Origin: Synergistaceae bacterium
GTDB lineage: Bacteria > Synergistota > Synergistia > Synergistales > Synergistaceae
Reading direction: 5' to 3'
Assembly (NCBI GenBank): GCA_012727545.1
Contig: JAAYHA010000063.1
Span: forward strand, 1 to 15,324
DNA length: 15,324 bases
The notes under the pieces were generated by a model. The model ran no database searches. It was not told where the DNA came from and was given only the letters and a program-made list of their open reading frames with translations. This document shows, piece by piece, positions 6,025-12,954 of this stretch (its first letter is position 1; the number at the start of each line of letters is the position of its first letter). Both the position numbers and the translations under genes were made by a program.

Positions 6025-7328
6025 CCTTCAACGGTATAGAATTCATAGAAAAGAAAAGGGATGGGCTTAGACATACGCGAGAAGAGCTTCAGACCTTCAT
6101 AGATACCGTTATGCGGGGTGAAATGCCTGATTATCAGATATCTGCATGGCTGATGGCTGCTTTCCTCAACGGATTGGATGATGACGAGCTGATGCATTTC
6201 ACACAGGCACTTGCACATTCAGGAGAGACGCTCAGCTACCCGCAGGAAGAGAGGATCATAGACAAGCACAGCACCGGAGGAGTGGGTGACAAGACCACAC
6301 TTGTACTTATCCCGCTTGTCGCAGCATGCGGTTCCAGTATATCTAAGCTCAGCGGTCCCGGGCTTGGTTATACGGGAGGAACGATAGACAAACTTGAGTC
6401 CATTCCCGGTATGAATATGCATTTGAGCGAAATAGAATTCAGAGATCAGGTCAAAAGCATCGGATGTGCGATATCCGGCCACTCACACAAGCTTGCTCCT
6501 GCAGAAGGAAAATTTTACAAGCTGAGGGACGTAACAGGGACTGTTCCCTCGATCCCTCTGATAACAGCCAGCATTGTCAGCAAGAAACTGGCAGGCGGAG
6601 CTTACGGCTATCTTTTCGATGTCAAGTGTGGAAGCGGTGCCTTTATGAAAGACATCGGTGAGGCCAGAAAGCTGGCACAAAAACTTGTCGATGTCTCCAA
6701 AAAGCTGGGAAAGGTATGCGTCTCGGTCATTACTGATATGGAACAGCCTCTTGGCGAGTGGGTGGGAAATTCAGCAGAAGTCTGTGAGGCGATAGAGGTC
6801 CTTTCCGGAAGGGGGCCGTCAGATACCCGTGAACTATGCTTGACTCTTGCGGCTTACATGCTGAATATGTCCGGCAGGGCTAACACATACGAGGAAGGGT
6901 TGGCACTTTCTTCAAAAGCGCTTGACGACGGATCGGCCCTAAAGAAATTTGAAGAACTGATAATCGAGCAAAAAGGCGACAGTTCAGTTATAAGGGAACC
7001 AGAGAAGGTCCTCCCAAAAGCATCTTCTGCATACAAAATAAGGTCTGACAGGGATGGATACCTCTCAAAACTCGACGCACTCCTCATTGGAGAAGGGCTG
7101 AGAGCCTTGGGAGGGGGTAGGCTGACCCTGGATGATACGATCGATCCATCTGTTGCGATCCGTTTGCTCCATAAGGTCGGAGACAAGGTGTCCGAAGGTG
7201 ATGTTCTGCTGACGATATATTATAATCAGGACAAACAGCTTCAGGAATCTCTTCTCTATATTGAAAAATGCTGGGAAGTCAGCAACCGTGCAGAGAAAAG
7301 AAAGCTTATAATTGATACGGTGAGTTAA
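6021..7328 (+). CDS. pdp: thymidine / pyrimidine-nucleoside phosphorylase
   Basis: It catalyses phosphorolysis of thymidine and probably uridine in nucleoside salvage. The 435 residues match the family. Features include KHSTGGVGDKTT (82-93, phosphate binding), KLSGPGLGYTGGTIDKLESI (109-128), KLRDVTGTV with Arg169, ITASIVSKK with Ser184 and Lys188, DVKCGSGAFM (200-209) and a C-terminal domain ending in DKVSEGDVLLTIYYN. Position 117 is Tyr where E. coli DeoA has the active-site His85 (GRGLGHTGGT), and the Arg three positions earlier is Pro. A longer in-frame start at 5982 lies deep within punA; ATG 6021, eight bases after GAGGGAG, is preferred. The thymidine versus broad pyrimidine choice is open. 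The nearby punA suggests a salvage operon. Confidence 0.9.
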   Translation: MTFNGIEFIEKKRDGLRHTREELQTFIDTVMRGEMPDYQISAWLMAAFLNGLDDDELMHFTQALAHSGETLSYPQEERIIDKHSTGGVGDKTTLVLIPLVAACGSSISKLSGPGLGYTGGTIDKLESIPGMNMHLSEIEFRDQVKSIGCAISGHSHKLAPAEGKFYKLRDVTGTVPSIPLITASIVSKKLAGGAYGYLFDVKCGSGAFMKDIGEARKLAQKLVDVSKKLGKVCVSVITDMEQPLGEWVGNSAEVCEAIEVLSGRGPSDTRELCLTLAAYMLNMSGRANTYEEGLALSSKALDDGSALKKFEELIIEQKGDSSVIREPEKVLPKASSAYKIRSDRDGYLSKLDALLIGEGLRALGGGRLTLDDTIDPSVAIRLLHKVGDKVSEGDVLLTIYYNQDKQLQESLLYIEKCWEVSNRAEKRKLIIDTVS

Positions 7329-7335
7329 TTGGAAG

Positions 7336-7364
7336 TTGAAATATATGTCTGTTTCTGCTAATCT
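7336..7364 (+). promoter_or_regulatory. candidate promoter for the tRNA-Sec gene
   Basis: TTGAAA (7336-7341), 17 bases, then TAATCT (7359-7364) preceded by TG (7356-7357), forming an extended -10. Predicted initiation near 7371 would be about eight bases before the mature tRNA. By inspection only. Confidence 0.45.
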
Positions 7365-7378
7365 ACGACAGTCAGCAT

Positions 7379-7475
7379 GGAGGCGAGTTTCAGCTGGTGC
7401 TGGGCCCGGACTTCAAATCCGGTGGGGGTCGGTAACGCCGGTCCCGGTGTGTTCGATTCGCACACGCCTCCGCCA
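7379..7475 (+). tRNA. selC: tRNA-Sec, anticodon TCA
   Basis: This tRNA inserts selenocysteine at recoded UGA codons. It is 97 bases long, with every tRNA-Sec hallmark. Acceptor GGAGGCG (7379-7385) pairs with CGCCTCC (7465-7471), followed by discriminator G and encoded CCA (7473-7475). A six-base-pair D stem (TTCAGC / GCTGGG) encloses a four-base loop. The anticodon stem CCGGA / TCCGG holds loop CTTCAAA with TCA. A long variable arm (about GGGGGTCGG ... CCGGTCCC) precedes the T arm GTGTG-TTCGATT-CGCAC. The eighth acceptor position appears to be an A-A mismatch. It is flanked by a likely promoter and a terminator, so it is probably its own unit. No selA, selB or selD is in the window. Confidence 0.96.
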
Positions 7476-7485
7476 TGCGTGTTAT

Positions 7486-7511
7486 GCCCTGCACTCAGTG
7501 CGGGGCTTTTT
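7486..7511 (+). terminator. Rho-independent terminator after tRNA-Sec
   Basis: GCCCTGCAC (7486-7494) pairs with GTGCGGGGC (7498-7506) over nine base pairs, one a wobble, around loop TCA. TTTTT (7507-7511) follows. It lies 10 bases past the CCA end. Confidence 0.9.
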
Positions 7512-7545
7512 GTGTTATTATAAATTCTCATAAAGGTGGGATATC

Positions 7546-8169
7546 ATGTTTGTTACCTTTGAGGGAATAGACGGTTCGGGAAAGTCAACGCAGGCAGCTC
7601 TGTTCTGGAAATGGCTTGTCGAGGAGAAAAAGCGTGACGCCCTCCTTACCAGAGAACCTGGAGGATGGCCCGGCGGCAACGTGCTGCGTGAAATAGTGAT
7701 CAGCGGCAAGCTGAAACATGACTGGAGCGAGGCCTACCTCTTCATGCTTGACAGGGCAGAGCACGTAGCCTCTGTTATTCAGCCCGCCATTGACTCAGGC
7801 AGGGATATAGTATGCGAAAGATACCACGATTCGACCCTGGCCTATCAGATCTGGGGCAGGGGACTTCCCCTTGAAATATTCGACGAACTTGCAAAGCTTT
7901 CGGCTTTTCCTGTTCCTGACCTTACTGTCCTCTTCGACATATCGCCAGAATGGGCTTTGAAGAGAGCAAAGTCAAGGGGAGATCTGGATTCGTTCGAGAA
8001 CGAAGGAGTATCCTTTATGACAAAAATTCGCGAAGGCTATCTCGCGCTTTCAAAACGGGATCCTGAAAGATGGCTCGTGATCGAATGCGCTGAAAAGAAA
8101 AGTACAGAGATCTTTGAAGAGCTTATAGCCTCTGTTCTTTCAATAGGGGGTCTTTTCTGTGATCAATGA
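7546..8169 (+). CDS. tmk: thymidylate kinase
   Basis: It phosphorylates dTMP to dTDP for DNA synthesis. The 207 residues fit the family. The P-loop is GIDGSGKST (7-15); TREPGG (35-40) follows, then the dTMP-binding DR-type motif, here CERYHDSTLAYQ (90-101), with Glu in the place of the usual Asp. The LID region has RAKSRGDLDSFENEG, close to the usual R..R...DRFE, with Ser where Arg is common. The ATG at 7546 follows AGGTGG by six bases. The 3' end overlaps holB by 11 bases. The tmk-holB-ricT order matches the Bacillus arrangement, which has two small genes between tmk and holB that are absent here. Confidence 0.95.
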   Translation: MFVTFEGIDGSGKSTQAALFWKWLVEEKKRDALLTREPGGWPGGNVLREIVISGKLKHDWSEAYLFMLDRAEHVASVIQPAIDSGRDIVCERYHDSTLAYQIWGRGLPLEIFDELAKLSAFPVPDLTVLFDISPEWALKRAKSRGDLDSFENEGVSFMTKIREGYLALSKRDPERWLVIECAEKKSTEIFEELIASVLSIGGLFCDQ

Positions 8170-8902
8170 TGCACTTTCTGTACTTCAGGCTTCTCAGGGC
8201 TGGAAAGACATAACTTCTTCTGTAAACATGAAAAGGTGTCCTCAGTCGGTGGCTGTTGCACTGCCTGAGATAATGCAGAAAATGTTCGTTGAGAATTACG
8301 GCAGGCTGATACTTGGTGACAGCCCGGTCTGGAATGAAGGGAACCACCCGGACCTTATCCATGCCGGCAAGCACCTTGCCCCGCCTTCGATCGATGAATG
8401 CAGGACCCTGCAGGGAGAGCTTGCACTCCACCCTCTTGTTTCAGACAGAAGGATGGCAGTCATATGGTGTGCGGAAAAACTCTCACTTGAGGCTTCAAAC
8501 AGTCTGCTGAAGCTTACAGAAGAGCCTCCCGAACATGGCTGTATCCTCTTTGTATCAGAAGAGGACAAACTTATTCCTACGATAAAAAGCCGTGTATGGT
8601 CAGTACACATCGATTTGCCGGGAGAAATTGCACAGGCAAGACCTCATCCGGTTTCTGACGAGGAATGGGCAGAGTGGATAGCCGCAGGCAGAAAAAAAGA
8701 TCCGGAAATACTATATCTGGAAATTGGAAGCTGGATAAAGGATCTTTCGGAAAAAGGAAAATTCAGAGAGGCGGCAGACCTTGATTCCCTGGTAAGACTG
8801 ATGGGATCAAAAAGGCTTTCTGTGCCTATGATACAGGACCTGACCTATATGGTCATCAAGGAGGATGTTCCCTGTGAACAAATATTTAGCAATTTACGGT
8901 AA
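8159..8902 (+). CDS. holB: DNA polymerase III delta-prime subunit (short HolB-type)
   Basis: A clamp-loader subunit candidate of 247 residues, versus 334 in E. coli. The clearest evidence is the block at 111-145: ASNSLLKLTEEPPE, then FVSEEDKLIPTIKSR, matching the delta-prime signature A.NALLK.LEEPPE ... LLPTI.SR. HPDLIHAG (63-70) matches the usual HPD region. The protein has no P-loop and no four-cysteine zinc module, and the common SRC is SRV. The N terminus is short and divergent. The GTG start at 8159 has AGGGGG (8145-8150) at eight bases; no in-frame ATG competes. Its place between tmk and ricT supports the assignment. It overlaps ricT by 29 bases. Confidence 0.82.
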   Translation: MINDALSVLQASQGWKDITSSVNMKRCPQSVAVALPEIMQKMFVENYGRLILGDSPVWNEGNHPDLIHAGKHLAPPSIDECRTLQGELALHPLVSDRRMAVIWCAEKLSLEASNSLLKLTEEPPEHGCILFVSEEDKLIPTIKSRVWSVHIDLPGEIAQARPHPVSDEEWAEWIAAGRKKDPEILYLEIGSWIKDLSEKGKFREAADLDSLVRLMGSKRLSVPMIQDLTYMVIKEDVPCEQIFSNLR

Positions 8903-10103
8903 GCCAAGGTATCTTGGCATTTTAGAATACAGTACCGAAGAACCTATCGCCAAAGGAGAAACGGTCGTGGCTGAATCACACAGGGGAGAGGAACTGGCAG
9001 TAATAGCAGGCATTTTGACCCCTGAACAGGAGGCTGAATACAGGCTTCTGAGAAACGCTGCAGAACACGGTGATTCTGCATCAAAAACAGCCGAGCCCCT
9101 TGTCACAGATCTAACTTTCATATCCTTTGCGTCTGATGAGGATATTGAGACAGGCGACCTCTACAGAGAAGAAGAAAAAAGCATACTGAAAAGCGCCATT
9201 GAGATACTCAAGCCTCACGAGCTGGAAATGAAGCTTATTGATGTTGAATTCCTTCGGCACAGAAGAAAGCTGTTCTTTTACTTCTCATCTGAGCAAAGGG
9301 TAGATTTCAGGGCATACGTCCGTGATCTTGCAAGGGAGTTCAAAACAAGAATAGAGCTGAGGCAGATCGGGGTCCGTGACGAAGCCAAGATAATCAAGGG
9401 CATAGGGCCTTGCGGCCAGCCATGCTGTTGCAGCTACTGGCTCAACCAGTTCGCCCCCATATGCATAAAAATGGTGAAGGAACAAAACCTTGCCCTCAAC
9501 CCGGCAAAAATTTCCGGTATTTGCGGCAGGCTGATGTGCTGCATGTGTTATGAACACAACGTTTACAGGGAACTCTGGGAAAAACTTCCCAATCCGGGAA
9601 CAAAGATCAAGAGCCCGAACGGGAACGTCGTGGTCTCCGGAGTAGAAATTCATACAAACAGTGTCCGATGCTACGTGCCCGGAAGAGGAGAGATAAAGAT
9701 CCCGATAGAGAAGTTTGATGAATTCAAAGAGACTGTTGTCGCCGGTAAGGACTGGATAACAGCAGGTGAAACAGAAGAAGCGGCACAGCCCAAACCGAGC
9801 ATGAAGCTGCCTGAAAGTTATGCCGGCACTGAAACAAAGGTTCGCCGGGAAAAGGAAGACAGCGCTTCATCAGGAGAAGGCAAGCCATACAAAAAGAAGA
9901 GAAGACCCAGAAAGCTGCCTGCAGGAGCCAAAGAGCAGCCCAAAGATACAGGAAATAAAGAGGTCATCAAAAAAATCGTCATTGCACCTAAAAAAGAAGC
10001 AGAGGGTGATAAACAGGAAACTCAGAAACAAAAACCGCGACGACCGAGACGGAGAAGATCCGGAGCGAAAAAATCTGAAAGAACGGCCACTGTCGAGGAA
10101 TAG
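8874..10103 (+). CDS. ricT: PSP1/RicT (YaaT)-type iron-sulfur protein with basic tail
   Basis: A homologue of Bacillus YaaT/RicT, part of the RicAFT complex that carries [4Fe-4S] clusters and promotes RNase Y-dependent mRNA maturation. The PSP1-type core (about 100-285) contains the cysteine blocks GPCGQPCCCSYW (178-189) and GICGRLMCCMCYE (215-227), with Cys at 180, 184, 185, 186, 217, 222, 223 and 225. A Lys/Arg-rich, presumably disordered tail follows from about 300 to 409 (PYKKKRRPRK, PRRPRRRR). An in-frame ATG at 8865 directly abuts AAGGAGG (8858-8864), so I chose the GTG at 8874, nine bases downstream. The holB-ricT neighbourhood is as in Bacillus. RicA/RicF partners are not in the window, so the complex is unconfirmed. 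Confidence 0.9.
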   Translation: MNKYLAIYGKPRYLGILEYSTEEPIAKGETVVAESHRGEELAVIAGILTPEQEAEYRLLRNAAEHGDSASKTAEPLVTDLTFISFASDEDIETGDLYREEEKSILKSAIEILKPHELEMKLIDVEFLRHRRKLFFYFSSEQRVDFRAYVRDLAREFKTRIELRQIGVRDEAKIIKGIGPCGQPCCCSYWLNQFAPICIKMVKEQNLALNPAKISGICGRLMCCMCYEHNVYRELWEKLPNPGTKIKSPNGNVVVSGVEIHTNSVRCYVPGRGEIKIPIEKFDEFKETVVAGKDWITAGETEEAAQPKPSMKLPESYAGTETKVRREKEDSASSGEGKPYKKKRRPRKLPAGAKEQPKDTGNKEVIKKIVIAPKKEAEGDKQETQKQKPRRPRRRRSGAKKSERTATVEE

Positions 10104-10114
10104 GAGGCAAGCAA

Positions 10115-11044
10115 TTGGATCTCTTTAAAAATCTGGCAAATAAGCTCAAAAATACAGGCAATAAATGGACACAGGGCATATCCAACTTATTTTCAGACGA
10201 ACCGATATCCGATGCATTCTGGGATGACCTGGAAGAATTACTGATCCTTGGGGATGTTGGGATAGACCTTACAGAAACACTGATCAAGAGGCTCAAACAG
10301 AGGGCAATAGACGAGAGAATATCAAAGACATCTGAACTTAGGGCAGTTTTTTCAAAACTGCTAATAGAACAGCTTCAAGAAGTCAAAGGAATGGGTGAAT
10401 CACTGGACGTAAGCAGCAAGCCTGCGGTAATACTAATGATAGGTGTTAACGGAAGCGGTAAAACTACGACCGCAGGAAAACTTGCCGCCCAGTTAAAGAA
10501 AGAAGGGAAAAAAGTCCTTCTTGCCGCAGCGGATACATTCAGAGCCGCAGCCATCGAACAGCTCAAAGCTTGGGGAGAAAGGACCGATGTCCGCGTTATT
10601 GCACAAAGCCAGGACAGTGACCCTGCTGCTGTTGTTTTTGACGCAATAATGGCGGCAAAGGCAGGAAACTACGATGTAATAATTGCAGACACAGCCGGAA
10701 GGCTGCACACAAAATCCAACCTTATGGAGGAACTCGCCAAGGTCTACAGGATCGTTAAGCGAGAAATACCCGAAGGTCCTGCAGAGGCGTTGATCGTCCT
10801 TGACGCCGTTACCGGACAGAACGGTTTCATGCAGGCTGAGACCTTCAGCAAGGTCATGCCCGTCACAGGGGTCGTTCTTACTAAATTCGACAATACGTCG
10901 AAGGGCGGCATTATTCTTGCAATTGCCGAAAAGCTCAGGATGCCCATAAGGTATGTTGGTCTTGGCGAAGGCGTTGACGACCTTCAGATTTTTGACCCAA
11001 AAACATTCATAGAGACTCTGCTCGACATAGAAAACAATGACTGA
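10115..11044 (+). CDS. ftsY: signal recognition particle receptor FtsY
   Basis: The membrane-associated SRP receptor GTPase that docks ribosomes translating membrane proteins. The 309 residues comprise a helical N domain (about 1-95, LGDVGIDL) and the G domain: GVNGSGKTT (110-118), DTFRAAAIEQL (140-150), DTAGR (192-196), TKFD (256-259, usually TKLD) and GLGEGVDDL (282-290). It lacks the long acidic A domain of E. coli FtsY, as in many other bacteria. The start is TTG at 10115, seven bases after AGGAGG (10102-10107), which itself overlaps the ricT stop. An ATG for the next gene overlaps the end by eight bases. FtsY is favoured over Ffh because there is no M domain. Confidence 0.95.
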   Translation: MDLFKNLANKLKNTGNKWTQGISNLFSDEPISDAFWDDLEELLILGDVGIDLTETLIKRLKQRAIDERISKTSELRAVFSKLLIEQLQEVKGMGESLDVSSKPAVILMIGVNGSGKTTTAGKLAAQLKKEGKKVLLAAADTFRAAAIEQLKAWGERTDVRVIAQSQDSDPAAVVFDAIMAAKAGNYDVIIADTAGRLHTKSNLMEELAKVYRIVKREIPEGPAEALIVLDAVTGQNGFMQAETFSKVMPVTGVVLTKFDNTSKGGIILAIAEKLRMPIRYVGLGEGVDDLQIFDPKTFIETLLDIENND

Positions 11045-11600
11045 TAAGCAATGCGGCAAAATTGAAGGTAAAGATAGGCACCCTAGGGATCCACTGGTAA
11101 AAAAGATAGTTGCGCTTCTGGTCCCAAGGGGAGATATAGATATATTCAGCAACGCGAAGAAACTCCTTTTAGAAGCATGGGGAGAGCCTGAGCGCATCAG
11201 TCCATTTATACCGTTCACATGGACGAATTATTATGAAGATATCGCTCCTGAACTTGACAGATGCTTCTTTTCGTATCCGGGACTTTTCAACATGTCAGAC
11301 CTTCCTGACTGGAAGAGACTGACATGCGGTCTTGAGAAGGCGACAGGAACAACCAGAAGGGTGAACCTTGACCCCGGGACGATCGACGGGGCAAGGTTGT
11401 TGCTTGCTTCGACAAAAGGGCAGGCTCACAGGATATACTTAAGGGACGGAATTTTTGCAGAGGTGACTCTTTGCAGAAGGAAGGGCAAATGGGAAAGCTT
11501 TTTCTATACCTTCCCGGATTTCAAAAGTGGAGCCTATTTTGAATGGCTTGAAACAGTACGTGAAGACTGGAAAAGAGAAAAGTACAGCTTTGACAAATAG
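11037..11600 (+). CDS. DUF4416 family protein, function unknown
   Basis: A 187-residue protein whose blocks I recognise as DUF4416: FTWTNYYEDIAPEL (about 60-73), FFSYPGL, RRVNLDPGTIDGARLLLASTKGQAHRI split across about 107-132, IFAEVTL (138-144) and FYTFPDF (about 156-162). No catalytic motif, signal peptide or membrane segment is apparent. DUF4416 proteins are described mostly from anaerobic and thermophilic bacteria; their role is not known to me. The ATG at 11037 overlaps the ftsY stop by eight bases, so the protein is probably translationally coupled to FtsY. purB follows after 11 bases. Family identification is by recalled consensus and is fairly confident. Confidence 0.8.
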   Translation: MTDKQCGKIEGKDRHPRDPLVKKIVALLVPRGDIDIFSNAKKLLLEAWGEPERISPFIPFTWTNYYEDIAPELDRCFFSYPGLFNMSDLPDWKRLTCGLEKATGTTRRVNLDPGTIDGARLLLASTKGQAHRIYLRDGIFAEVTLCRRKGKWESFFYTFPDFKSGAYFEWLETVREDWKREKYSFDK

Positions 11601-11611
11601 GGGGCATATAA

Positions 11612-12928
11612 ATGATCGAACGTTATGAAACTCCTGAGATAAATGCGATCTGGAAAGACCAAAACCGTTTCCAAAAATGGCTGGATGTTGAACTTGCAGT
11701 ATGCAAAGCCTGGAATGAGGCAGGAAAGATCCCGGACGAAGACTATCGCAACATAGTTGATAAAGCCTCTTTCAGCGTTCAAAGGATACGCGAGATCGAA
11801 GAAGTTACACAGCATGATGTCATAGCTTTTGTTTCAAGCGTTGCTGAGTGCATCGGGGAGTCTGGCAGATATGTGCATCTTGGACTGACAAGCAGTGATG
11901 TTATTGACACAGCTTCTTCACTCCTCCTCAAAGAGAGTATGGATGCAGTGCTGGATGCCCTTAAGGTCCTTCATAAAACGATCGGTGAAAAAGCTTTGGA
12001 GTATAAAATGACACCCTGCGCCGGAAGGACCCACGGCATACACGCGGAACCTACGACCTTTGGCCTAAAAATGCTCAACCACTATGCTGAGATAGGGCGG
12101 GACATTGAAAGGATCATTCAGACTAAGAAAGAGATTATGGTAGGAGGTCTTTCCGGGGCAGTAGGCACCTATGCAAATTGCCCTCCCTCGATAGAAGCAC
12201 GGACCTGCGAACTTCTCGGACTTGGGGTGGATCCGGTATCGACCCAGGTCATCCAGAGAGACAGGCACGCACGTGTTGTGACAGACCTCGCTATCTGCGG
12301 AGCATCGCTTGAAAGGCTGGCTCTGGAGGTCCGTCATCTTCAGAGGACTGAAGTCCTTGAGGCGTCGGAGCCTTTTAAAAAAGGCCAGAAAGGGTCATCA
12401 GCAATGCCCCATAAGAAAAACCCCATACTCAGCGAAAGGGTATGTGGGATGGCGAGACTTCTCAGGGGTTACACCGTTCCGGCCGTAGAGAACATTGCTC
12501 TCTGGCATGAACGCGACATCAGCCACTCTTCTGTTGAAAGGGTAATGTGGCCTGATGTCTTCCACCTGATACTTTATATGACAAAGACTATGACAAAAAT
12601 TATTAGTGGAATTTATGTCAATAAAGAGAAAATGAAAGAGAATATAGAAATTACCAACGGCCTTCTTTTTTCAGGCAGGATACTGATTACACTTGTAGAA
12701 AGGGAAGGGATAAGCAGGGAAGAGGCATATACTATAGCACAAAGCAATGCGATGAGGTGCTGGAACGAAAAAACACCTCTCCTTGAGCTGCTCAAAAACG
12801 ACCCAAGGATCAAGAAAACGAGTGAGAGTGAACTGGAATCTTTATTTGATTTGGAGTATTATCTTAAACATATAGAAGAGGTCTTCAGCAGATTTCCCGA
12901 ACTTACGGAGAACTCGACTATAAAATAA
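11612..12928 (+). CDS. purB: adenylosuccinate lyase
   Basis: It acts twice in purine synthesis: SAICAR to AICAR, and adenylosuccinate to AMP, releasing fumarate each time. The 438 residues show the fumarase/aspartase superfamily pattern: TQHDV with His68, TSSDVIDTA (93-101), GRTHGIHAEPTTFG with His141 (138-151), and the signature GSSAMPHKKNP (261-271) carrying the catalytic serine. The MIERYETPEI start matches PurB of many bacteria, including the R-Y-x-x-P-E motif. ATG 11612 follows AGGGGG by seven bases. The length suits the bacterial short form. No other pur genes are adjacent, so it sits apart from a purine operon. Confidence 0.96.
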   Translation: MIERYETPEINAIWKDQNRFQKWLDVELAVCKAWNEAGKIPDEDYRNIVDKASFSVQRIREIEEVTQHDVIAFVSSVAECIGESGRYVHLGLTSSDVIDTASSLLLKESMDAVLDALKVLHKTIGEKALEYKMTPCAGRTHGIHAEPTTFGLKMLNHYAEIGRDIERIIQTKKEIMVGGLSGAVGTYANCPPSIEARTCELLGLGVDPVSTQVIQRDRHARVVTDLAICGASLERLALEVRHLQRTEVLEASEPFKKGQKGSSAMPHKKNPILSERVCGMARLLRGYTVPAVENIALWHERDISHSSVERVMWPDVFHLILYMTKTMTKIISGIYVNKEKMKENIEITNGLLFSGRILITLVEREGISREEAYTIAQSNAMRCWNEKTPLLELLKNDPRIKKTSESELESLFDLEYYLKHIEEVFSRFPELTENSTIK

Positions 12929-12954
12929 TACATAATAATATGGAGGATTTGCAA

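Noticed and set aside
5592..6218. A 208-codon minus-strand open frame.
   Set aside because: It is a shadow of punA and the pyrimidine phosphorylase gene, without a ribosome-binding site or domain.
7336..7533. A 65-codon plus-strand open frame over the tRNA-Sec gene.
   Set aside because: It lies across the tRNA and its terminator and has no domain; the tRNA explains the sequence.
7546..8902. Selenocysteine-recoded UGA in the genes next to tRNA-Sec.
   Set aside because: The tmk TGA ends a full-length kinase and is followed by holB in another frame; no SECIS-like hairpin or conserved continuation is seen.
10493..11218. A 241-codon minus-strand open frame.
   Set aside because: It is opposite ftsY and the DUF4416 gene, both well supported, and its translation has no recognisable motif.
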